Shown piece by piece: positions 32,370-57,307 of a DNA stretch of 60,000 nt. The notes below the pieces were generated by a model that did no database searches, was not told where the DNA came from, and saw only the letters and a list, made by a program, of their open reading frames with translations. The position numbers and the translations under genes were made by a program. The DNA is from Takakia lepidozioides (taxonomy: Eukaryota; Streptophyta; Takakiopsida; Takakiales; Takakiaceae), in assembly GCA_030704615.1 (NCBI GenBank), contig CM060733.1, positions 29,142,001-29,202,000 of the forward strand, written 5' to 3'. Position 1 is the first letter of the stretch, and every line of letters begins with the position of its first letter.

Positions 32370-32752
32370 AAAGCTTTCTCACTGGCTCTGTCCTATGGTC
32401 TTTCTGATTCATTATCCTGGGTACTCTCACCAGAAAGACACCCTCTTCAATTCCATCAAGGGAATTGTTCCTCTATCTCTGTTTACCAACTCTGAAAATC
32501 TAGTGGCTGAGTCAAAAGCCCAGGTCTTTTTGGGGTCTAGTTATTGGGCAAATCACACACAGCAGATTGATGTTTGTGTGAAGGGATTCTAGAGGATATC
32601 CGGAAAACTCTGATCAACTGCATGTTTCAAGGTAAGTCACACTACGACGCCCCTGACAAAGGTAGTTTCTGTCCCTTTGTGTTCCACTCAAACTGGGCGG
32701 GGTCAATGGCCACCAGACTACAGCAAACAATGTCTTATGAGTACATTCTGTC
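32370..32752 (+). mobile_element. 5'-truncated LINE-A copy
   Basis: Encodes the same C-terminal protein as the copies at 34916 and 45004 (HYPGYSHQKDTLFNSIKGIVP, LFTNSENL, SSYWANHTQQIDVC) with a TAG at about 32590, and ends in the family 3' module (TGGCCACCAGACTACAGC, CTTATGAGTACATTCT). It lies just upstream of the PPR gene, in opposite orientation. Confidence 0.8.
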
Positions 32753-34747
32753 CTCTGCGCACTATCATTTCAGCCAACCCTATCTGCAAACCAGACCAAA
32801 ATGGCAGAAAAAAAAACTCACTTGACATGACATCAGAGCCCCGGATTGAAAGATCTCACTGGCTGTGCTCGCCATAGACCCCACCCTGAATTATTACCGA
32901 GCAGAAAGACGGGGAGAGGAGGGAGTAGAGCAGGGGGAGAGAGAGCGGACTGATGTCGTTGAATGCCTGTGTGAGGAAAGAATACTGTCACCACATTTCT
33001 TTCCGCGCGATTCAAGAGTCTGGAATCACTGCCGAATTGGATCTGAATTCTTAGGGTGCATTTGCGGATGAGGATGCCCCTTTACAACGTCCTGGAGAAG
33101 TCTGAGAGGTCGAAATCAAAAACAAGAATTTCATTGCCTTCATGCCGGAAGATCACGTGCATATATTCCATGCTTCCCTGCTGGCTTCAGGGACTCCCAC
33201 TTGGTCATCAAAGCCTGAAGAAAACCTCCAAGTATAAGTGTGCAGCACTTCAGCTTGTTTCTCAGTTAAGTGACTCTGAGGCCCAACCAACCTTGGCCTC
33301 AATCTCTCCCTACCACTTCTGCAGGATGTCCGAGAGGGAGAGCGAGAAAGAAGGATTTGAGTTGGCCGTCGCCTTGGCTCAGTTTGGAGGGAACAGAAGG
33401 TAGAGAAGGGCCAACCTGAATTTGGCCACCCCGACATACCTCGAGAACATGCCTGGAAGGAGGTAACGAAGGGCATGGTGAAGGAGGAAGGCATGTCCCC
33501 CACAGGTGCCAAAATCAACGCGGTTAAGCAGCTCTCTTTCCCTTCCTCCCCTTCCTCGTTACCGCTCTCTTCACAGAACGAAACATGGGTCCAGTTGGGG
33601 AACAATATTTAGAATAAGATAAAAACTGTAAGCAGAGATCTAGGGGAAGAACAGTTCGTCCAAAATCAATCAACCTACTGCAGCATTCAGCCACCGCAGT
33701 TACAGGTGCGGGCCAGAAGAGAAGAAGCATCAACCCGCCATCGCCCCAGGGAGAAGAGTCGAGTCCGCAGGCCCTTTTTCACAGCAGCTCCATATATCTA
33801 ACCACTTCAGCCCCTCTTCAGCGGCTTGGATAGCATGGTAAATATGTTGATGTGTGACAAGTTGTTGGACTCTCTCTCACAGGCGCCCGACAGATCCTAC
33901 AATGAGGATATATTCTGAAAACAGAGCACCAGAGGAGCATGGAAACCTTCCAATGGGTCTTGTGCATCTCTTCATACACGGCGTCTCTATTGCAAACGAG
34001 CTGTGCAGCTACAAACAAATTCTAGGGCAAGAGATGGGTAAATGCGAAGCCACACAGGCTGGCAGAGTATTATACTAAAATTTTCTGTGTGGTATTAAGG
34101 AAGAACTGTCTTTTCTGGAGTGATATAGCGTCCCACATTCTTGGGCGAATCCATAAGAGCATCTGGGAGTGTGGGAGATATGAATTGTTGAGATTGATTT
34201 GCGAGAAAGCTGGTTTCGAAAAGATAAAGAGATATATGATGCGGAAGACAGAATTTACTTTCCCGACTTCGACTTTGAATCAATGTGATTTTTGAACAGT
34301 TTCCTCTAAGCTCGACACCAATAGGCCATTACATCTCCCGACTCACAGCGTACTGATGAGCAGAACTGAGAGTTAAATGGACTCAGATTGGAAGGCAGAG
34401 GAGGAAGAGGCGTACCATGCATGGTTTAATTCTGTATGTTTTTCTCTCCGTGTTTAATTCAGTCCATGTTGCTGTGGTCTCTAATCTCTATTTCTGCCTG
34501 TGAAAGTTGGAGATTAGCATCTGGAGGCATAGCACTGGGTGCAGAAGAGGACTGTCTCGGAAGCAATGTGAATGAGCCTGTGGTACAGACTTGAGGTGAG
34601 TCAAAAACTGATGGGAGAATCTATGAAGAGCCATTCCTCCCGATTGACATCCAATCTTCACCCTTCTGCACTAGCATGAAAATGCTCATAGACTGCAGTT
34701 TTTCATCTTTCAGATGGCTAGTTGATAATCACTTCTGCTGATGCAGA
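32753..34747. other. No gene recognised between the LINE copy and the ABCC 3' end
   Basis: Open frames at 33056-33403 (plus) and 33153-33605 (minus) overlap and lack motifs; the minus frame is low-complexity (GNEEGEEGKE). The region next to 34747 should hold the 3' UTR of the ABCC gene. I see nothing else I can support. Confidence 0.35.
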
Positions 34748-49114
<14,367 letters not shown>

Positions 49115-50690
49115 GTCCAGGTATCTGACAATCTTGCTTCCTCGCACTTGTGCCTCTGACCAGCTAAGAAAACTTCAAACTGATTCAGGATACTCAAGTA
49201 ATTAGGCCCACTCATGTACTGCATTCACTTTTGTAAGATCAGTCCTGACAAAGAAATCAAGCAATGGAAGTTAGGCAGATAGTGGGTTCCAGGGGGAGGC
49301 CACATCCTGCATTGCTTCTGCTTCTGCTTTCCGGCTTAACACTGCTTTGCACGACTGTGTGTAAGGAAAGGACAAAGGGAAAGCGCACAACTATCAGTGG
49401 GGGATGCAAGTATATATAGGAGGAGGACAAACAAAGCTGTAGTCATAAATCTGTGCCTCTCATAGCTGTGTGCCCATGCAGACCGTGCACAGAGACACAT
49501 AGAGAGACGGATAGAAGGACGTCCGGTTGCCTATGCCAGTTGTAATCGTATCGGCTGGGGAGTATTTACGTTAATGAAGCTGGGCGAAGTCTCCCACTCA
49601 CTGTGATAGCTTGGGGACTGAAATGCCCATAACGCATTGCGAATTTCCGACCCATTTTTGGAGCTCAAATGAGACTAAGGAATTAAGTCAGCAAATGGAG
49701 GCCTTAAGCTGATAGCTGGAAATTTTAGGTGGAGACCGCAAAGCTCAGCTCACGATTTTGTTGCACGAACAAAGAATGTGGGACTTGATGGGCAAATCAT
49801 AACCAAAATTGGAGACGTGAGAATGGAGAGGGAAATATGAAAACATACTCCATTGTCGATGCGAAAAGCCCATGGGGGCTCCGGTTGCAGTTCTCCTGCA
49901 CTGTCCGTGCTGCGCCCCCTCTCCCTCTCCCTCCCTCTGTGCCCGCTGTTATCAGGAAATCTCGTTTTCCTGCTTAATTGAACTTATACCTCCTTTAATA
50001 TCTCTCACCCTCTCGTCGAACAAAATTGACCTGAGCTCAGAATCGCTATTTATCCTTAGCTCACACCAATTTCTTCCAGCACAATGAGGAAATGAAATGG
50101 TACTTAAGAGAGAGTGAGAACTGACACCAAATGTCTGTAGTCTGTACCTCTTCTGTTCGATATGAGAAGAAGAAATAATGCTACTGCGCTGTGGTTGAAT
50201 GAATGCAAAACCCCCAAATTGATGTTAAATCAGAGAATTAAACGTATCCCAACCCCCTCTGTGCTAGCGATAGAGTCTCCGGATTCCGTCTCAGACTCTC
50301 AAAAATTTCACTCAAAAGCCGTCTCTCTGCTCTCTCATTGGATCTCTCTCAATTCCGTGCACCTGCCTTGCACCAACTCCCGCAGAGTGGATTGCCAACG
50401 CAGAGCCTCAAGACAAGAGAAGGGAGGGTGGAATGCAAAAGGATCCCGTGCATGTAAACAGGACCGCCTCCGTCTTCCCCGCACGTCCCCGTCTCGCTTT
50501 TAGTAACGCTCGCTGGGCCCCGCCGTCGCTTTACTTCCGCGGCAAGTCTGCCACCCTCAATCAATCACTTTGCTCATTTTCATGTTCTTTTTCATTTTTT
50601 TTAAACTGGGGATGGAAGCTCATTCATACTTTCTTCTTCAAGTTCTTTTTCAATGGACGGAGACCTCGAATATGTGAACCAGAGTAAATT
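49115..50690. other. Upstream region of the ABCC gene
   Basis: A TATATATA at 49411-49418 reads as a TATA box on the minus strand about 300 bases before the ABCC start, giving a 5' UTR of around 270 bases. Between 49430 and 50690 no gene is convincing; open frames at 49872-50087 and 50162-50503 have no motifs. A short GAAATGAAATGGTACTT at 50090-50106 is a LINE-B-type tail scrap. Confidence 0.4.
49411..49418 (-). promoter_or_regulatory. Putative TATA box of the ABCC gene
   Basis: TATATATA in non-AT-rich surroundings, 297 bases upstream of the chosen ATG (49114) on the gene's strand. The assignment is positional. Confidence 0.4.
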
Positions 50691-50693
50691 CTG

Positions 50694-50872
50694 TGAAGTA
50701 AAGTAAAGTTTGTTTGAAGTCCAGTGAATTTACAGAGCCTACTGCTCAACACACAGCCCATGGAGGGGCCAGTGGACGGTTGAAGGCAGATGTTGAAGGA
50801 TTGAACCCAGGGTCACCCAGGTTGTGCACAGGCAAGGCACAAATACCCAACCACTGGGCTACCCACTGCAAC
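50694..50872 (-). repeat. tRNA-derived SINE, family S-a, complete
   Basis: Minus strand: A box GTAGCCCAGTGGTTGGG (about 50850-50864), B box GGGTTCAATCC (50798-50808), a body ending AAATTCACTGGACTTCAAAC and a tail ACTTTACTTTACTTCAC. It is about 180 bases long. A second copy lacking the head lies at 51345-51465. Confidence 0.7.
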
Positions 50873-51189
50873 ACCTACTCTTCCACATATGCCAAACGGT
50901 CAAAGATCCAAGACCCCACACGAGGCATTTGCACCAAACTTGGGGGGTGGGGGGGGGCTCCCTGGCTTCCACTGCCTGCCAGATCCAGTAAAAGGTACTT
51001 ACTTTAGACCAAATTGTGGTAAGAAAAACAATGCTCCAGAGTTACAGAGCTCACAAGGGTGTGCCGGGAAGAGACTCCCACCAACATGCAGAATCCAATT
51101 GCAAACCTTCCAAAGACATTCGGAAATTTTTGCAAGTCAAAATTTGAGCTAGACGTTTTTTCAAACATCACCCCAATTGATAATAATAA

Positions 51190-51265
51190 TTTTTGATGCC
51201 TCACCTTTGTGACACCAAGGCTGGATTGAACCCACAGCCCCATTACCACTGGGCTACAACTTGGT
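51190..51265 (-). repeat. tRNA-derived SINE head, family S-b
   Basis: Minus strand: A box GTAGCCCAGTGGTAATGGGG (51241-51258), B box GGGTTCAATCC (51223-51233), then AGCCTTGGTGTCACAAAGGTG. It is flanked by a TAATAATAAT run at 51180-51192. Similar to 54895-55070. Confidence 0.6.
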
Positions 51266-51344
51266 TGTCGTCCCAATTGACATTATACATGTGCTCCCCA
51301 CTTCCTCCATTTCCCAAACGGAACCCTTCCGTCAAGAAGGAGAT

Positions 51345-51465
51345 AAAGATGAAGTTTCTTTAATGTCCAGTGAATTTACAGAGTCTACTGCTCAACACAT
51401 AGGCCATCGAGGGCCCAATGGATGGTTTGAAGGCACATGTTGAAGGATTGTACCCAAGCTTGGAA
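51345..51465 (-). repeat. Truncated SINE, family S-a
   Basis: It shares TCCAGTGAATTTACAGAG, CTACTGCTCAACACA, GGCCCAATGGATGGTT and CATGTTGAAGGATTG with 50711-50803, in the same order and orientation, but lacks the tRNA-like head beyond the B box. Confidence 0.7.
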
Positions 51466-51469
51466 GAAT

Positions 51470-52430
51470 ACCCACAAAATCGTATGTTTTGTGGCCAAAC
51501 GCATTCCCCAGGGTCAAACTCAAACTCAAATAAGGAGTAATTTGCAATTCCAAAAAAGGTTGAGAGGTGAGTTTCAAGCCCTAAAGTCACCGTCAAGAAC
51601 AAGAGTGGGATCGATGTTACCCAAGCTTTGATTCCAGAACAAGAATAGCAAAAGTGTATGACCAAAGCACAGAGTAAGATTTAATCCAGGATAGACCACC
51701 TTCCTTACCCGCATTGAAGAAAGGGCCTTCAGCCAAGGGTCATGAGTCAAGGGGGGTTGGTATCGCGTGTACAGCGTGAGCACAACCCACGGTCATGGGA
51801 GTTTTATGATTTTTTAACCTCGGTCATAGGAATTAGATAAGCGGATATAGAGGACTGGTGCATTTATACGATACATCTACACCAATCCAGTGAGGCGAAA
51901 CCTTCTGTAGTATAGCCAGAAACCTAAACCTATAGCGGCGGCGGCGAGTTTCGCATTGAAAAATACTTGGTGATATGGGCAGAAATCTAAGCAACGGTGG
52001 GTTTCGCACTGAGGAAAGAGAACCTTAAAAGAAAAAATATCGCAACAATTTCATGCAACGAAAACAAAATAGTTGCAGTTGATACAAAATACAATCCTAT
52101 TGCTATTGAAATGCGATGCTAAATAAAACTCGAAAAATATATTTGTTCCCTCGTCCGAAAATAACACCAAACACACAGTAAGTAGAAAATATAGCAATAT
52201 TGATCGAATGATTTATACGACAATATAGACAGAATAACAAATGAGAATACTTTTGCTTACTGAAATTTCTGTTAGGAACGGAGTTAACATGTACATCCGT
52301 CATTTATATCATCAATAAAACCAGGATATTTCTTCTTGTGCGGTGAATTTTAGCACCGCTCTGAGAAAATCTGAGATTGTTTCGCTTTGATAACATCAAT
52401 GTCAACAATTTTTAGTAATGAATTCAAAGA
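51470..52430. other. Repeat-poor spacer with GTTTCGC motifs
   Basis: No gene. It contains one copy of the GTGAGCACAA-CCACGGTCAT repeat (51774-51800) and two GTTTCGC motifs (51948-51954, 52002-52008). Confidence 0.35.
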
Positions 52431-53665
52431 TTGAAAAAGATTTCTCAACACGAAACTCTTGTCTGTCAATGAATTTGTTCAAAACACTACATGCTTTTGA
52501 ACAAATATGGATGGATATGAACTAAATATTTGAAATACTTCGCCGTAACAAAAGAGTTTCTCAACACGAAACTCTTATCCGACTGTGGTTGTGTACAAAA
52601 ACCTACATACTTTTGAAAAAAATGGAGGGATGCGAACTCATGAGGGATTTGAACTCATTTGCAGTAAAAAAAAAATTCCTCAACACGAAACTTTTGTCTA
52701 ACAGTATTATGGTTTAAGCATGCTTTAGAACCAATATGGAGGGGTATGAACTGCTAGTTCGGTGTAGCAAAAAAGTTTCTCAACACGAAACTCTTCTCTA
52801 ACAAAGTTTTTCTTAAAAAACCTGCATGTATTTGGAACAATAGAGAAGGATACTAACTGAGGGATTTGAACTATTTCGCCTTGACAAAAGAGTTTCTCAA
52901 CATGAAACTCTCGTCTAACATTGTTTTGGTTCAAAAGCATGCACAAAAGACTGTATGCTTTTGAACCAATATGGAGAAATATGGACTGAGGGATTTGAGT
53001 TGCTTCGCCATAACAATAGAGTTTCTCAGCACGAAACTCTAGTCTGACAATAATTGTGTTAAAAAAAACTGCATCCATTTGAACAAATATGGAGGGCTAT
53101 GAATTGAGGGATTTGAACTCTTTGTCGTGACAAAAGAGTTTGTCAACACGAAACTCTAGGGTGACAGTGATTTTGTTCAAAACCCTCTATGCTTTTGAAA
53201 CAATATGGAGGGATATGAACTGAGGGATTTGAACTCATTTGCCGTAGCACAAGAGTTTCTCAATACGAAATTCTTGTCTGACAGTGGTTTTATTCGAAAA
53301 TTTGCATAATTTCCTCAACACAAAACTCTTGTCTGAAAGTGTTTTTGGAAGGATATGAACTGAGGGATTTGAACTGTTTGACCGTAAGAACAGTGTATTT
53401 CAACACGAAACTTACGTCTGACAGTGTATTCGTTCAAAAACCAGGATGCTTTTGAGACAATATAGAGGGATATGAATCGAAGGAATTGAACTGCTTTCCT
53501 ATAACAGAAGAGTTTTTCAACAAGAAACTCATGTATGACATTGTTCTTGTTCAAAAACTTGCATGCTGTTGAACCAATATTGAGAGATATCAACTAAGGG
53601 ATTTGAACTGCTTCGTCGTAACAAAAGAGTTTTTCAACACGAAACTCGTGTCTGACAGTGTACTA
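52430..53665. repeat. 117-bp tandem minisatellite with hairpin core
   Basis: About 12 units. The core (A/C)TTCGCCGTAACAAAAGAGTTTC-TCAACACGAAACTC occurs near 52447, 52564, 52683, 52783, 52900, 53029, 53145, 53263, 53317, 53402, 53520 and 53635, mostly 115-119 bases apart. Each core has a 7-base stem GAGTTTC/GAAACTC around TCAACAC (best at 52554-52574). The rest of the unit reads TGACAGTG-TTTTGTTCAAAAAC, GCATGCTTTTGAACC, AATATGGAGGGATATGAACTG, AGGGATTTGAACTG. Open frames across it arise from the repeat period and are not genes. Confidence 0.88.
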
Positions 53666-54894
53666 GTTCAAAAACATGTGCGATTTGCTCTGGGCATCTC
53701 GAGAATATTTTTCATATTTTTTCATGTTTGTGAGCATGCTAACTGCACGCTACCCAACCTCTCTTCAGGGATTAGAGTTTCCCACTGCAAATACATACCT
53801 CAATATGTAATTGTACTAGTTGTTAGGGGAAAGAGTTTCGCTCTACAAAAATATACATGGGTAGGGCCTTTAAAAGTGACCTATTCATCATTTCAGCTAC
53901 AGTGTGATTTCTTCTCAGGCTGGTTGGTACAGAGTTTCGCCGTGCGAAATTATCCATGGGTGATGATCTTAAATTTAAGGTTAGGCCTCACCACCCACTC
54001 TCGTGTCTGTTATGAAAAAGGCCTGATATCGTGTGAGCACAACGTGAGAAAAAACCACGCTTATAGGGTAACATGTTTATCAGGTATAGGGGCTACTTGT
54101 TCTTTATGTGTTAGTTTCGCAAAATTGTTAGTTTCGCCAATTCTGTTTCGCTGTGGAAATTTCGTGGAAATTCGGGGAATATGCCCTTGTGCTCATGCTC
54201 ACGCGCTACCTAACTCTTGAGTCAAGTAGTGCAAGTAAGACAAAAGAGGTGGGTTTAGCAAAGAATCCATGTCATGAGGGCATAGAGGTTTACAAGGTGG
54301 AGATTGAATACCTTGTACCTAGCACTTTGTTTCACTATGACATTCTGGGCCCTAGCTGTTGCCTCGTCTCCCCTTTGTCAAGCCGTCATGACCCTCAAGG
54401 TTATTTTGTCCTCATTTTATTTCTCTTTTTAATAAATTTACTCTCTCCTCTTTTTGAAAGAATAAGAAAAAGAAATTACAAATGAATCTATAGAACAACC
54501 AGATACTCTCAACATTTGAAAATAAAAATATAAAACCAAAATATGGTGCATACCAGTGTTAGGCGGGTACGTCACTCGGAACATGACCTACGGGCCCAGA
54601 CTTGTCAATATGAACATCGATTAGAAGTCCGCCAGGTCCAGGCTTGTGAGGATATTAAGATTTTTGTTGTCCGACGGGTATACATAATATATGCTAATTT
54701 TTTCATTGCCGGTCATGGATATAAAGGGTTTGTTATTATAAGAGCCCGCCGGTCGTGTGTAAGGGCAGGTCATGAATTTTATTTAAAATATATATTTTTA
54801 AATGACTGCAACTTCTCTAAAACATTTTGGGTCGCCCTCATCTAATTGAAAATCACCAATTGCTGAAGTACCTAAGTCATAATCCTCCCCCTTA
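53666..54894. other. Repeat-derived intergenic DNA
   Basis: Rich in GTTTCGC/GCGAAA motifs (53837, 53935, 54113, 54131, 54145 and others) and one GTGAGCACAACGTGAG...ACCACGCTTATAGGG repeat (54030-54078). Open frames at 53603-54220 and 54543-54845 begin in or overlap repeats and have no domain. Confidence 0.4.
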
Positions 54895-55070
54895 TTTCGC
54901 TTAAAAGTATGACGCCTCCCGAAGGGAGCGTAACTTATGGTGTCACTTCACCACAAAGGCTATTGCCTTCCAGCTGAAAGGTGGACACCTTCATGACACA
55001 CCAGACCGTGGTTTGAACCCACAACCACATCCAACGTGGTATGTGCCCATTACCACTGGGCTATTATTTC
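54895..55070 (-). repeat. tRNA-derived SINE, family S-b, longer copy
   Basis: Minus strand: A box ATAGCCCAGTGGTAATGGGC (about 55048-55063), B box GGGTTCAAACC (55010-55020), then CACGGTCTGGTGTGTCATG, GGTGTCCACC, a body and a 5'-CTCCCTTCGGGAGGCGTCATAC-like end at about 54905-54930, which is itself a stem-loop (CTCCC-TTC-GGGAG). Confidence 0.65.
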
Positions 55071-55159
55071 GCTAACTATCACTAGTCATCAATAACCTGG
55101 GCCATCTCTTCACATGCCCTCCTTGTTCTCACTCCACCAGGCCTGCCCGCCCCTCCCAC

Positions 55160-55275
55160 ACCTCTAACCCGCCTATGTAGAGCTTTTGGCGGGCCCTATG
55201 GATCCCTAACCGGCCTATACATGTCTTTGGGCGGCCCTAGGAAGAGCCAAACCCACCTAGGCAGGTCTTGGGCCG
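55160..55275. repeat. Short GC-rich tandem repeat, about 40-bp units
   Basis: Three degenerate units of the form AACCCGCCTATGTAGAGCTT TTGGCGGGCCCTA, seen at about 55166, 55207 and 55249. Each has a CCGCC...GGCGG-type dyad. Confidence 0.5.
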
Positions 55276-56720
55276 GGTAAGAGGTATAGATGGGCCCCGC
55301 GGTCGGGGCTGGACATACCTTGGTACATCCCTGGCTCTGACCTATATACCTGCCCAACAGTGGTGCATACCAGTGTTGGTCTTGTATGTGGGTTTCGCTG
55401 GGTATCAACCCGGGTATCTCATAACCTACCTATTGTTCTCTGTTCCCGGAAACTTTCGCAGTACCCTACCAAAAGGTTCTCGAGTTCCATAGCGGCCCCC
55501 CAAAACCTATCAGACGGTGGTTAGGGTTCTCCTTTCCCCACCCCCTCCTAGAGCTCGATTTGTTGCTGCAAATCTGGTAGGGTTTCATGTTGAAATGCAC
55601 ATATATACATTATGGATGCAGGGTTTCAATGGTTCTTCGGCGGCTTACTTACATCTGATTTTGAATTTGATACTAGTACCATATCCGAGTTCATATTTCC
55701 AGGTTATTGGCATTCAGATACCATTGTTCATATCCGGATTGATTTTTTTTTTAATACCACATGTGCATATTAGATTGATACTTGAAATTCAGAGGCTGCA
55801 TTATTGGAAAACCTACCTGCCTTACGAAAAAGTGGGCACTGCATACCAGGACCCTTATGGTATTTCCAATCCATTGGTGCATAAAACCATGTCCGGGCTT
55901 AAAAGTATCTCACTAGAAACTGAGGATTTGAGCCGAGGAGCCGACATTGCCAGAAACGGAGGTTGATTTCCCGTGAGCACAATGTGAGCAGAAAGACGTA
56001 AGCAGGGAAAAAAACAAGCGTGAGCACAATCCACGGTTATAGGGGTAATATGTTTGCAAACGGAAATATAAGTCATAGGTGGACATAGGCTCTTGAAATC
56101 ATATATTAAAAGAAGTGGGAAAAACAACCACCCTGGAGCCATGAAGGCTTACAGCAGGGGATACCACCCCGTGAAAAGGATTATGTTAATAGGGTCCGTT
56201 ATATGGTCTATGAGTATATTTTAGCTAAAACCCTATGTAAAACACAAATATTTAGTAGCAAAACACTACTTTTAATATTATAATATTATAAACAGCAGTA
56301 TTTTGCTAGCGAAACTACTTCAAAAATTTGTGCAAATACTTCAAAAATTTGTGCTCACTCGAGTACAATGAGTTTCATTGGTGACACAAACAAAAAAAAT
56401 CGAAAATGGAGAGCACAATGTGTTTGTTGACGAAACAACCCCCCCAAAAAGCGAAAATAAAAAGGATAGTTTCGCGTGAAGCATATTCTTAGGATATTTC
56501 AGGAATCTATATAATACTTTAGTTTGCTGGCATGAGTATGCTTACACCGGCATACTCATGAGTATGCTCACACACTACCCAGAAACTAGCAAATGTACAC
56601 TCAGATTGCACGCTTGCATTAAGTTCTTACATTATTACTGTTGTTTTCTGCAAGTTCAGTTGAAGTAATATCAAACAAGTAGTCAAAAGTGACATAAGGT
56701 TGTCGGTTGCAACTCTCACA
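55276..56720. other. No gene recognised
   Basis: A 149-codon open frame at 55517-55966 (FIFF/LIL-rich) has no recognised domain and spans AT-rich repeat-like DNA. Two more GTGAGCACAA copies lie at 55974 and 56021, the second with CCACGGTTATAGGGG. GCGAAAC motifs occur near 56308 and 56420. It is probably decayed transposon sequence. Confidence 0.4.
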
Positions 56721-56734
56721 TCTACATTGGGGCA

Positions 56735-57030
56735 TTTTGATGCATGGCGGACCTTCTTGGTCGTGCAGGGCAACTTGGAGAGGCAGAGGATTTTATTCAG
56801 AATATGCCAGTCCAAGCACATAGTCAGTGTGGGCTTTGCTTGGTGCCTATAATAGAACGTGCTGTTCTCAAGTTGAATCTCCAGCAAGCGGCATTGTAGG
56901 TGCTGCTATCAAACATCTATGCTGCAGCTGGCTGGTGGGATGATAGAGCAAAGGTGAAGAAATGATGGTGGACAGAGTTGTCAAAAGGAGTCAGGGCATA
57001 GCTCCATTGAGGTCGACATACCTTTGACAA
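56735..57030 (+). pseudogene. PPR pseudogene fragment (E region), plus strand
   Basis: The plus strand reads CMADLLGRAGQLGEAEDFI, QNMPVQAHSQCGLCLVPI, a broken stretch, VLLSNIYAAAGWWDD and a stop-interrupted remainder. This is the E-motif region of a PLS-type PPR gene (compare the intact gene's CMVDLLGRAGRLNEAEDF and VLLSNIYAAAGRWDD). Several stops lie inside, and no PPR repeats precede it. It lies tail-to-tail with the minus-strand PPR gene. Confidence 0.75.
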
Positions 57031-57074
57031 CAGATTCCAAAATCACATGTTCAACCTTATGCCTTCTACGAAAT

Positions 57075-57307
57075 TGCCAACAAATTCCAAAACTGAAGAA
57101 GTTTGTGTCCAATACAAACTATTTTGTGCTCCACTTGCATATGTATCAGGCATGTGCCCAGGTTCAACAAATAACTTCAGAAATCCTTGCAGCTCAGCAT
57201 ATACTTGATCAATTTCTCCGTGTCATCTACCATGAATGTATACTGGATCTCAACACAGCTTTGCACGTGGCTCCATGTGCTCTTCTGTCGGTTCCCCCAT
57301 CTTTTCG
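57075..57307 (-). pseudogene. Decayed E/E+ and DYW-start sequence of the second PPR gene
   Basis: Minus-strand sequence directly downstream of the annotated stop still resembles the intact gene (VEIQYTFMVDDTEKLIK against VDKQVHTFMVEDSSHPRIEE; the plus strand has CAGCTCAGCATATACTTGATCAA against CAGCTCAGCATGTATTTCCTCAA), but with stops and shifts. Homology fades near 57075. The DYW deaminase core is lost. Confidence 0.7.

Noticed and set aside
33153-33605. 150-codon minus-strand open frame near the ABCC 3' end
   Set aside because: Low-complexity, overlaps another frame of similar length on the other strand, and shows no domain.
53603-54220. 205-codon plus-strand open frame
   Set aside because: It starts inside the 117-bp minisatellite, has no domain, and its composition follows the surrounding repeat DNA.
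55517-55966. 149-codon plus-strand open frame with hydrophobic stretches
   Set aside because: No recognised family, no splice or promoter context, and it lies in DNA with repeat motifs. The hydrophobic look comes from T-rich sequence.
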